Made by a program: the position numbers and the translations under genes. A stretch of DNA of 7,317 nucleotides from Candidatus Aegiribacteria sp. (GTDB lineage Bacteria; Fermentibacterota; Fermentibacteria; Fermentibacterales; JCC-6): the NCBI GenBank assembly GCA_030638185.1, contig DAOWFD010000041.1, forward strand, positions 1 through 7,317, read 5' to 3'. The stretch's first letter is position 1. Every line of letters starts with the position of its first letter. This document shows, in pieces, positions 1-5,634 of this stretch. Below the pieces are notes generated by a model, which searched no databases, was not told where the DNA came from, and was given only the letters and a program-made list of their open reading frames with translations.

Positions 1-91
1 CTTCACTGATAAGTTTAAGCAAAGAATCCTTATTGCGAGCAGATTTATAATACCGCTCTCTCAATGAATTTATTTTCTTATATACACTCAT
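1..91 (-). CDS. N-terminus of a gene running off the left edge (possibly Fic-family)
   Basis: The minus strand is open from an ATG at 89-91 to the window edge and reads MSVYKKINSLRERYYKSARN and onward for ten more residues. An in-frame ATG also exists at 101-103. I prefer the inner start because GGGA (98-101) lies six bases upstream of it, while nothing resembling a ribosome site precedes the outer one. The visible part is charged, helical, Lys/Arg-rich and has no signal peptide, so the product is probably cytoplasmic. The helix with the spacing of KDSLLKLISE resembles, from memory, the N-terminal helix of some Fic/DOC (AMP-transferase fold) proteins. The HPFxxGNG catalytic motif that would prove this is outside the window. 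A candidate promoter lies just upstream and the next gene is divergent. That this is a real gene start is fairly likely; the family is a guess. Confidence 0.5.
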   Translation of the reverse strand, partial: MSVYKKINSLRERYYKSARNKDSLLKLISE

Positions 92-110
92 CACTTTTCC
101 CATAACTTGA

Positions 111-138
111 ATTTAACAAATTTTCACGCTTTTGGCAA
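111..138 (-). promoter_or_regulatory. Candidate sigma-70 promoter for the left-edge gene
   Basis: On the minus strand TTGCCA (133-138) is separated by 16 bases from TTAAAT (111-116), an acceptable -35/-10 pair. Transcription would begin near 104, giving a leader of about 13 bases before the ATG at 91, or a nearly leaderless message from the ATG at 103. The -35 end overlaps one copy of the 13-bp direct repeat, so a protein binding the repeat could control it. This rests on sequence match only. Confidence 0.35.
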
Positions 139-185
139 TAATACGGTTAACTATAGTGGTGATATGATATTTTTTTCACGCTTTT
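121..185. repeat. 13-bp direct repeat pair, 52 bp apart
   Basis: TTTTCACGCTTTT occurs exactly at 121-133 and again at 173-185 in the AT-rich spacer between two divergent genes. The start-to-start distance of 52 bp is almost exactly five DNA helical turns, which would put both copies on the same face of the helix. A second shared word, ATAATAC, follows each copy (138-144 and 201-207) at different distances. The first copy overlaps the candidate promoter of the left-edge gene. Likely explanations are paired operator sites or a small duplication; I cannot tell which. Confidence 0.5.
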
Positions 186-214
186 ACAATCTGTTTCAGC
201 ATAATACATCGTAA

Positions 215-267
215 GGGAGATACCAGCACTGGTTAGGATTGGCAGGTCTGGATTGCTAGTATCTCCT
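215..267. repeat. Long imperfect inverted repeat (hairpin) in the spacer
   Basis: GGAGATAC (216-223) pairs perfectly with GTATCTCC (259-266). The stem continues inward past one C/A mismatch with AGCA (225-228) against TGCT (254-257), leaving a 25-base G/T-rich loop. It is not followed by a T-run, so it is a poor intrinsic terminator in either direction. It sits 72 bp ahead of the outer-membrane protein gene, overlapping its candidate -35 box. It could be a structured leader, an operator, or the relic of a small inverted-repeat element. Confidence 0.45.
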
Positions 268-281
268 CACTGAAATAATAT
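253..281 (+). promoter_or_regulatory. Candidate promoter for the small outer-membrane protein
   Basis: TTGCTA (253-258) and TAATAT (276-281) are spaced by 17 bases on the plus strand. Each matches the sigma-70 consensus at four of six positions, so this is a weak candidate. It would give a leader of about 50 bases before the ATG at 339. The -35 box lies inside the right arm of the hairpin at 215-267, so pairing or protein binding there would affect it. Confidence 0.28.
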
Positions 282-338
282 GCATCTCTTCCTAAATCCA
301 TTAGAATTGCATGAATATTTCAAATAGAAAGGTGAACA

Positions 339-845
339 ATGAAAAAACTGATCACATTACTTCTCATAGTCTCTTTATCCACTTTCGCAGGTCTGGTCGA
401 ATTTGGCGGTCACGCCGGTGTGTTCTCACCTGTCGGCTCTATTCTTGATTTTTACAAAACCAGTCCGATCTTCGGTGTGAATATCCTTGCGCATATGCCG
501 ATGTTCGCCATCGAGGGCAGCGTCAGCTATGCTCCCATCAGTACTGAGGAAATGCTCGGGGTCACTGATCATTCGGTAAACATGATTCCCATACTGGCCG
601 GTATCCGTTCTTATTCAGGACCGATATTCTACGGCGGAGGTCTTTCTCTTGATATCATATCGATTAACATGGAAAGAGAGGGTAGAATAACCGATGAGAC
701 GAGTAGCAGAGTGGGTGCCTACGGTAACATGGGAATGATCTTTCCCACAGGAGGAATGGACATCGAAGCCAGTCTGAAATACCATCTTATGGATTTCGAC
801 TTCGACGGTGCCTGGCTCGGTCTTACAGCTGGTATCACCTTCTAG
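339..845 (+). CDS. Small outer-membrane beta-barrel protein (secreted, 168 aa)
   Basis: The start is well supported: AAGGTG (329-334) stands four bases before the ATG. Residues 1-17 form a classic signal peptide with two lysines, a Leu/Ile core and a probable cleavage after TFA. The mature part alternates hydrophobic and polar residues in glycine- and aromatic-rich strands separated by short turns (around 18-29, 43-66, 80-108, 122-150 and 157-168), as in small barrels of about eight strands. The chain ends in Phe (GLTAGITF), the usual C-terminal signature recognised by the BAM machinery. The product is therefore most likely an outer-membrane protein of a diderm cell. I do not recognise a specific family and no enzymatic or lipoprotein motif is visible. 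It appears to be a single-gene unit, divergent from the left-edge gene and followed by a hairpin. Confidence 0.85.
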   Translation: MKKLITLLLIVSLSTFAGLVEFGGHAGVFSPVGSILDFYKTSPIFGVNILAHMPMFAIEGSVSYAPISTEEMLGVTDHSVNMIPILAGIRSYSGPIFYGGGLSLDIISINMEREGRITDETSSRVGAYGNMGMIFPTGGMDIEASLKYHLMDFDFDGAWLGLTAGITF

Positions 846-1240
846 CAATTATTGGGACACCCACTCTCTGGTGTGTGTCCGGAACATAAACATCCCCGCG
901 TGGGTGCATGAAGAGCAATAGGAAAATGGATTTTCCGAAATCGCGTACCTGCTCCCAAAACGGCTCATCGGTTCCCAGATGTTACCATTTCCCTTCCTGA
1001 AACTGACCATAATGCACGAAACAAGACTGGTCAAACATGCCTTCCCGCAGATTTTCACAGGAAGCACCGCATCATAGAAGATCATTTCATCGCCGCATTC
1101 TATATTTCCGGTTTTACCCATAGCAAAGCTGCTTTCCGATACGACAAGCCTTGTACTCAATGTTGGAAAATATGTACTGCCCGATCTTTACGTTTCGTAC
1201 AAAGACGATGTGTTCTCTGCCGATCCTGCTTTGCATCTAA
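846..1240. other. Spacer without an intact gene
   Basis: After the hairpin at 855-880 there is a small perfect inverted repeat, GGAAAA/TTTTCC (921-936). The rest has no gene I can support as intact. The minus strand is open over 849-1160 and the plus strand, in the frame of the TamB remnant, is open over 922-1074. Neither open stretch has a ribosome site or recognisable fold, and the minus one is Cys- and Met-rich without a clear motif. The right end (from about 1129) carries the TamB-like remnant listed separately. Confidence 0.5.
855..880 (+). terminator. Hairpin just after the outer-membrane protein gene
   Basis: GGACACCCAC (855-864) pairs with GTGTGTGTCC (871-880) around a six-base loop, with one mismatch in a ten-pair stem. 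It begins nine bases after the stop codon at 845, the usual place for a terminator. No T-run follows on the plus strand, so it would be an inefficient intrinsic terminator. It might instead be the end of a decayed mobile sequence occupying the spacer. Confidence 0.4.
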
Positions 1241-1257
1241 TCAGAAACTGGTCTTGA
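1129..1257 (+). pseudogene. Remnant of a TamB (DUF490) C-terminus
   Basis: One plus-strand frame reads LLSDTTSLVLNVGKYVLPDL followed by YVSYKDDVF and, before a stop at 1255, IRNWS. The string of a threonine pair, a VGKY core, a PDLYVSY strand and a later RNWS matches the layout I know for the C-terminal end of TamB proteins, where a beta-strand region of this kind (VGKYLSPxLYVxY, then LSRNWSL) closes the chain. TamB spans the periplasm and supports lipid transport or outer-membrane assembly; intact members usually exceed 1,000 residues. Here there are only about 42 codons, no start, a stop in the same frame at 1075-1077, and apparently a few residues missing between DVF and RNWS. The last 17 bases overlap, antisense, the end of the secreted propeller-like gene, so the RNWS match may be chance. 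A decayed fragment is the best reading. Confidence 0.5.
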
Positions 1258-2095
1258 TATTTCCCCAGGTTGAGTGTTCAAGAGATGTTTCCGTTATTTG
1301 AAGCTCGGATATATGATAGACCGAACTGTTATCACGGTATGACCAGAAGTAAGTATCTCTTTCTGATGAGTAGCATAATCCCATTGACATCTGAATATTT
1401 GCAGATACCGGTAATTGCGCATCTCCGAGTAGCATCATAGAGGAACCTGTGAATTCATAGAACCAGATATAGTGTTCCCAATATGCTGTTACTGCGATTC
1501 CTGTTGCAGCGGTTCCCGTATCAAATACTGCCAGTCCACTAAGTTGGGTAGTAATTCCGGGAAGATTCCAGGTACCGAGAAGAGTTCCGGCCTGATCAAA
1601 GGCGCAGGCTGCGCCATAAGTCGCGTAGAGTTCACCGTAAGCCTCCCAGATGTAAGTACCATCGAAATCCATTCCTCTGCCGTCAATATTATACGGATTG
1701 GAATAGGTACCCCATACCATACCATTGAAAAAATAAATATCACTATTATCATAATCGTTTACATGGGCAAATGCTCCTCCGTCTGCCATACAAAAAGCAT
1801 GATCGTTGGCCGGGTCCAGTGCCCATGAAGTTAACTGTGTCCCATCGTCAGCGCTACAATTATACATTCTGTCATCGATATTAGAAATGAAGAAAAGACC
1901 GTTGTTCCCATCCTGGTAGTCCAGTCCGAGGATCTGATAGGCATATGGAGTCTCGAAAGTGTTAAGAACCGCTATTTCGTAGCCATCTGAATCATTTTGA
2001 TCAGAAAGTATCGATACTCCAGGTCCTTCTCCAAGCGAACCGGTATTTGCTGCTGCGACAGCAGCAAGAACGAGAAGAGATATTAAGAATTTCAT
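1241..2095 (-). CDS. Secreted beta-propeller-like protein of unknown function (284 aa)
   Basis: The start is clear: a GGAAAGGAAAG ribosome site (within 2100-2110) lies four bases before the ATG. Residues 1-16 are a signal peptide with cleavage expected after AAA. The mature chain is rich in aromatics, Gly, Asp and Asn and repeats a pattern of a hydrophobic strand, a D-G turn and a second strand, for example GLDYQDGNNGLFFIS, GMDFDGTYIWEAYG and GLAVFDTG, as in blades of YWTD/NHL-type propellers. It is short for a full propeller, perhaps four to six blades. No catalytic motif is visible. It ends in STWGNIKTSF, a Trp/Lys tail that resembles short C-terminal tails I associate with secreted proteins of FCB-type candidate phyla; this is recollection and unverified. 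The gene stands alone with its own promoter region, and no terminator is visible after its stop at 1241. Confidence 0.83.
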   Translation of the reverse strand: MKFLISLLVLAAVAAANTGSLGEGPGVSILSDQNDSDGYEIAVLNTFETPYAYQILGLDYQDGNNGLFFISNIDDRMYNCSADDGTQLTSWALDPANDHAFCMADGGAFAHVNDYDNSDIYFFNGMVWGTYSNPYNIDGRGMDFDGTYIWEAYGELYATYGAACAFDQAGTLLGTWNLPGITTQLSGLAVFDTGTAATGIAVTAYWEHYIWFYEFTGSSMMLLGDAQLPVSANIQMSMGLCYSSERDTYFWSYRDNSSVYHISELQITETSLEHSTWGNIKTSF

Positions 2096-2298
2096 AGCAC
2101 TTTCCTTTCCTGGTTATTTATCGAGCTCACATTTCTCGGGTTCAGGTCTTGCATTTTGTCAATATTATCATACGATATTTGTATTGAAAAGTCGAAATTG
2201 TTCCAGTACAAACACATAATTACCAGCATCAAACGGATTTTACCTGAATATCTATTCAAACGGGAATATTGTACATGCATACTGCCGGAGCGCAATGA
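2096..2298. other. Upstream region of the secreted protein gene
   Basis: This AT-rich stretch holds the ribosome site and promoter area of the minus-strand gene ending at 2095. A minus-strand frame is open over 2092-2325, but it overlaps the promoter and the start of the real gene, has no ribosome site of note and has random-looking composition, so I do not call it a gene. Confidence 0.45.
2166..2195 (-). promoter_or_regulatory. Candidate promoter for the secreted propeller-like protein
   Basis: On the minus strand a TATGATAAT block (about 2166-2174) is the best -10 candidate in the spacer, with a weak GACTTT-like -35 about 16-17 bases further upstream. Transcription would start about 65 bases before the ATG at 2095. 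The -35 match is poor and the site is proposed only from position and the -10 box. Confidence 0.25.
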
Positions 2299-2517
2299 CT
2301 GATAGAGATAACCGAAACCGTTCATCCGAACACGACCGGGTACGAGTGTACTCTACAGATCTACAACCAGACCGGTGTGTATACTGAAGTCAGAATAGCA
2401 CATCCGGATAGAACTCCACGAGGTGCCCTGTTTCAGCCTCAGGGTAACTTCCCCTCGTTTCTGGGGCTGCAGCCTGGTGATCTGGTAATCCTTGAATACA
2501 GAATACTTTACAATTAG
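2299..2517 (+). pseudogene. Gene remnant resembling a DUF3857 domain
   Basis: Between stops at 2296 and 2515 the plus strand reads as a coherent domain fragment of 72 residues. It includes ITETVHPNTTGYECTLQIYN, then QTGVYTEVRIAHPDR, then FPSFLGLQPGDLVILEYRI. A strand pair ending in a PGD-x-(V/I)-x-x-EYR motif after a Pro-rich loop is typical of the N-terminal beta-sandwich domain DUF3857, found ahead of transglutaminase domains in secreted proteins. There is no Met start, no ribosome site and no downstream transglutaminase part; after the stop another frame briefly continues (EEYSFDTPALRFVPAK, about 2517-2564), suggesting a frameshift before the sequence is lost. The coding-like content and decay argue for a pseudogene fragment. 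The family assignment is tentative. Confidence 0.4.
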
Positions 2518-2605
2518 AAGAGTACTCCTTTGATACTCCAGCACTTCGGTTTGTCCCTGCAAAGTAGTTATCTCTCCTGTTCGGAGTCAGGATGGCATCG
2601 ATATA

Positions 2606-5413
2606 TCACCGTAATCTCTTCAATATCTCATGCACTGACTGGAGCATCTCTGTCAAATCACCATGGAAGCCATCCGGATCTGCGTTCCCGGGAATAGCAA
2701 GCGTTTCAGCCATGTTCATCATTTCCGCCTTCAGCTCGGCTTCGCAGGATCTGTGATCCATGACGAACTCGGCGATTTCCAGGGCTTCCCTGTCTATGTT
2801 TGTCTTTGACATCAACATAGCGGATTTGCCCATGATCAAGAGCATGAGAGGTATCCAGTTCCTGCCCTCAATGGTATCTATTGCCCGCACGAACATCCCG
2901 GCGGCATCGGTGAACCTGTCCTGAGCTGTCCTCAGCTCTCCCATCGTGCAGCAGGCGCTGGCAACACCCCATGCGTTCCCGAGATCTTCGCATATCGTGA
3001 TATTCTCCTCGAGGAGTACCTCCGCCCGTGGAAAATCCCTTCTCCGGAGAAGAAGCTCGCACAGTACACCCTGAACCATGGCGATGTTGAACATGTCGCC
3101 AATCTCTATTTCCAGTTCCAGGGCTTCCTCGAGATAAACCTCAGCCTCTTCCTGGTGACCAACATTTATAGCGACGATTGCCAGGTTCGACAGCGATGAG
3201 GATACCCCGTGCTGATTCCCCAGGCGCCTGTCTATTTCCAGTGATTCCCTGTAGCAACGCTCGGCACCGGAGTAATCCATCTTCTGGTATGCCAGATTGC
3301 CGAGGTTATTGAGTATTGCTCCGATCCCGGGCGTATCCTCCATACCGCGCTTGATCGAAAGGCTTTCATTGTAAGCATTAAAAGCTGCATCGTATTCACC
3401 GGAGACGTAGTACACATTTCCCAGCATATTGAGCGAATCAGCGAGACCTGGCAAATCATCCGCTTTCCTGAAGATATCCGTTGCCGTGTTCAGCTGCCGA
3501 ATGCTTGTTTCTCCATTGCGACAATAGGAGCTGAACCACCCGCGGCAGGCGAGAAGCCACGCCAGGAGTATCCTCTTTAAACTGTTATCAGGTTCACCGA
3601 GAATTTCTGCGCTCGTGCCGAACAGACTCTCGCCTTCTGCGTACATACCCTTGAGACCAAGGAGAATCCTTATGCCCTGGCACGAACTATTTAAAAGGCT
3701 GGTATCCGATACTTCGAGCGCACTCCGCCATGCGATCAGTATGTCGTTCATCGAGCCTGTAAGCTCACCGGCTGCGCTGCTCCTGTCGCCGTGCTGAAGA
3801 TCCTCCGAGCGTTCCGCAATAAGATGGAGAAAGTAATCGCTGTGCCGTTTCGACAGCTCCTCGATCATGCCTTTGGTCATGATCTCGGTGAACTTCTCAA
3901 CTGCAAATTCCCTAATGAGGGAGTGAATACTGAAGGTCCCGTCCTCATGCTTTTCCACCAGCGATTTGCTTACCAGGGAAGCAAGCTCCATTACACTGAT
4001 TCCGCTTACCCGATCAGATGCCTGTCTCGTGAAACTGTCGCTGAAACATGTGAGAGCTGCCAGATTATGTTTCTCATCCGCACTTAGTGTATTCCATGAG
4101 AAAAGAAAGACCGCCCGGAGACTCATGTGTCTTTCCGGCAGGTCGGAGAGATTGGATGATATTGAAAGGGAGATCTTGAGTTCCTCGAGGATTTCCGGAG
4201 GATCAAGGATACCGTCCCAGGATGCCGCAAGTATCAGTGCGAGGGGATTGCCGCGGAACATACCGCAAATCTCAGCAACGGCCTTTTTGCTTCCTCTGCC
4301 GCTGGATTCCCTGCCTGAGATGCGAAGGGCGGTTTCATTGTACAGCTTCTCGCTGTCACTGAGTCTGCCCTCATTTTCCTTTTCACCAGGCAGACCCAGT
4401 CCGCGTATTTCAAGAACATGCTCGGAACTCAATCTGAGTCTTTCCCTGCTGGTGACAAGAACACTGACATCCAGGGTTTCACCAATCAGGCGCTGCAGAA
4501 AATCCATCGAGGGGGATAGGTGTTCGTAGTTATCAAGAACCAGCAGAACCCTTCGCCGAGATAAATAGTCAATGATATGGTCTTCGAGGTTCTCCACGCT
4601 TCCAGGATCGAGCTGGAGGACTTCCGCAATGACCTGTGGTATAAGATCTGCTGAGTGAATCCTGTCCAGCTGAATGAAGTAGACACCGTCGGGGAACGTG
4701 ATAATTTCCCCGGCGGCTGCCTGAAGAGAGAGCCTTGTCTTGCCTGTTCCACCCGGTCCGTGAAGGGTCAGCAGTCTGCACCCGTCATCCCGGAGGAGCC
4801 TGCCGATCTCATGGCTCTCTCTCTCCCGTCCTATGAAGGGAGTCAGGGGTCTCTGGAGGTTGTTGGGTACGCAGGACAAGGTCTTTAGTGATATATCCCA
4901 CAGCTCGGGAAGGTCGGGATGCACAACGAGGAAGATCCTCAGGGGGTCACTTAGGTCCCTGAGTCTTTGAACTCCAAGATCCTTTAATTCTACCGGTTCC
5001 ACTGAGCCACAGGATTCCACGAAGTCACCAGTTACCAGGATCTGCCCACCGACCCCTGCATCCATTACCCTCTGCGTCAGATTCACAACGGGACCGAAGT
5101 AATCGTTACCCCTCTTCTCAGCGGAGCCGGTATGAAGCCCCATCCGCACCTGGAAATTACTTTCCCGCGCGAGAAAATCCTCACCATGGAATTCCCTCTG
5201 AAGCTCAATTGCGCAGGAAAGGGCATCAGTTCCATTCCCGAAAACCGCGAACACTCCATCACCGGTATGCTTAACGATATTACCACGATGTCGGGAAATA
5301 ATGTCCTTCAGAATCCTGTCATGCAGCTCCAGAAGAACGGACATTGTATTCCTGTCCGCTTCCCAGAGCCTGGTTGATCCCTCTATGTCGGAGAAGAGAA
5401 AGGTCTGCATCAT
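2606..5413 (-). CDS. Class III nucleotide cyclase - STAND ATPase - TPR protein (935 aa)
   Basis: Residues 1-165 form a class III adenylate/guanylate cyclase domain. Both metal-binding Asp (D9 in FSDIEGST, D52 in KHTGDGVFAVF), the adenine-selecting pair K48 and D104, and the transition-state pair N111 and R115 (VVNLTQR) are all present, so it should be able to make cAMP, probably as a dimer. Residues ~190-480 are a STAND/NB-ARC-type ATPase (predicted-ATPase family next to MalT/LuxR regulators): Walker A GPGGTGKT (219-226), Walker B VLLVLDNYEHL (289-299), SVLVTSRERL (317-326) and GNPLAL (388-393). A helical linker follows, then about five TPR repeats (~645-848). No C-terminal LuxR helix-turn-helix is seen, unlike some mycobacterial relatives. 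No signal peptide or membrane segment is visible, so it is cytoplasmic. GGTGGGA (5421-5427) sits seven bases before the ATG. The likely logic is that TPRs sense a partner, the ATPase switches, and the cyclase signals; this is inference. It stands alone, with no visible terminator. Confidence 0.96.
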   Translation of the reverse strand: MMQTFLFSDIEGSTRLWEADRNTMSVLLELHDRILKDIISRHRGNIVKHTGDGVFAVFGNGTDALSCAIELQREFHGEDFLARESNFQVRMGLHTGSAEKRGNDYFGPVVNLTQRVMDAGVGGQILVTGDFVESCGSVEPVELKDLGVQRLRDLSDPLRIFLVVHPDLPELWDISLKTLSCVPNNLQRPLTPFIGRERESHEIGRLLRDDGCRLLTLHGPGGTGKTRLSLQAAAGEIITFPDGVYFIQLDRIHSADLIPQVIAEVLQLDPGSVENLEDHIIDYLSRRRVLLVLDNYEHLSPSMDFLQRLIGETLDVSVLVTSRERLRLSSEHVLEIRGLGLPGEKENEGRLSDSEKLYNETALRISGRESSGRGSKKAVAEICGMFRGNPLALILAASWDGILDPPEILEELKISLSISSNLSDLPERHMSLRAVFLFSWNTLSADEKHNLAALTCFSDSFTRQASDRVSGISVMELASLVSKSLVEKHEDGTFSIHSLIREFAVEKFTEIMTKGMIEELSKRHSDYFLHLIAERSEDLQHGDRSSAAGELTGSMNDILIAWRSALEVSDTSLLNSSCQGIRILLGLKGMYAEGESLFGTSAEILGEPDNSLKRILLAWLLACRGWFSSYCRNGETSIRQLNTATDIFRKADDLPGLADSLNMLGNVYYVSGEYDAAFNAYNESLSIKRGMEDTPGIGAILNNLGNLAYQKMDYSGAERCYRESLEIDRRLGNQHGVSSSLSNLAIVAINVGHQEEAEVYLEEALELEIEIGDMFNIAMVQGVLCELLLRRRDFPRAEVLLEENITICEDLGNAWGVASACCTMGELRTAQDRFTDAAGMFVRAIDTIEGRNWIPLMLLIMGKSAMLMSKTNIDREALEIAEFVMDHRSCEAELKAEMMNMAETLAIPGNADPDGFHGDLTEMLQSVHEILKRLR

Positions 5414-5480
5414 CAGAAAATCCCACCAGTTGTTCCAACCTGACTCCGGATACTAATACAATGATTGCACATGAGACTAT

Positions 5481-5499
5481 CTTATATCATGAATATAAG
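5481..5499. promoter_or_regulatory. 19-bp palindrome overlapping the promoter (possible operator)
   Basis: CTTATAT (5481-5487) is the exact reverse complement of ATATAAG (5493-5499) around a five-base centre. It lies between and over the -35 and -10 boxes of the minus-strand cyclase gene and 13 bp upstream of the cyclase remnant on the plus strand. Position and symmetry suggest a dimeric regulator site; the regulator is unknown. Confidence 0.35.
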
Positions 5500-5508
5500 A
5501 AATGACAA
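5481..5508 (-). promoter_or_regulatory. Promoter of the cyclase-STAND-TPR gene
   Basis: On the minus strand TTGTCA (5503-5508) and TATAAG (5481-5486) are spaced by 16 bases, each matching consensus at five of six positions. Transcription would begin near 5474, leaving a leader of about 60 bases before the ATG at 5413. A palindrome fills the spacer and covers the -10 box, which fits a repressor site. Confidence 0.5.
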
Positions 5509-5511
5509 GGC

Positions 5512-5634
5512 TTGAGATTGGATGAGTTACCGTTCCTGCGGGTACATTTCAATTCGCGGTTACCAATTGAAGAGGCCGTCCTTTTCACTGATCTCGAGGG
5601 CTTCACCAGCATATCCGAGAAACTCGATCACTAG
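5512..5634 (+). pseudogene. N-terminal fragment of a second class III cyclase
   Basis: The plus strand is open from 5506 and reads LRLDELPFLRVHFNSRLPIE, then EAVLFTDLEGFTSISEKLDH before a stop at 5632-5634. VLFTDLEGFTSISEKL is the signature start of a class III cyclase domain: the Asp of FTD is the first metal ligand and the following EGFT loop binds the nucleotide phosphates. Everything after about 16 residues of the domain is missing, including the second metal Asp and the substrate-binding residues, so no activity is possible. TTG at 5512 or 5518 could be the original start (an AAGG lies at 5507-5510); no ATG is in frame. It is divergent from the intact cyclase and not a copy of it, since the intact one reads FLFSDIEGSTRLW. 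The break point is next to the tail of the hydrolase remnant. Confidence 0.6.

Noticed and set aside
121..185. CRISPR array or mobile-element ends from the 13-bp direct repeats
   Set aside because: Only two short AT-rich copies, no regular repeat-spacer structure, no transposase or cas gene nearby.
921..936. Small hairpin GGAAAA/TTTTCC as a terminator
   Set aside because: Only six A/T-rich pairs, no T-run and no gene ending next to it.
849..1160. Open minus-strand frame of 103 codons in the spacer after the outer-membrane protein gene
   Set aside because: No convincing ribosome site, no recognisable motif, Cys/Met-rich composition, it reads through the 855-880 hairpin and overlaps the TamB-like remnant on the other strand.
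2092..2325. Open minus-strand frame of 77 codons upstream of the secreted protein
   Set aside because: It overlaps that gene's start, ribosome site and promoter, and has random-looking composition without a motif.
2353..2562. Open minus-strand frame of 69 codons
   Set aside because: It is antisense to the DUF3857-like remnant, whose plus-strand reading is far more protein-like.
2606..2900. LuxR-type DNA-binding domain at the end of the cyclase-STAND-TPR protein
   Set aside because: The last ~90 residues are an acidic helical region ending in EILKRLR; the conserved LuxR helix-turn-helix pattern is not present.
3966..4529. Plus-strand open frame of 187 codons
   Set aside because: It lies entirely antisense to the ATPase domain of the 935-residue protein; Ser/Leu/Arg-rich low-complexity translation is typical of a shadow frame.
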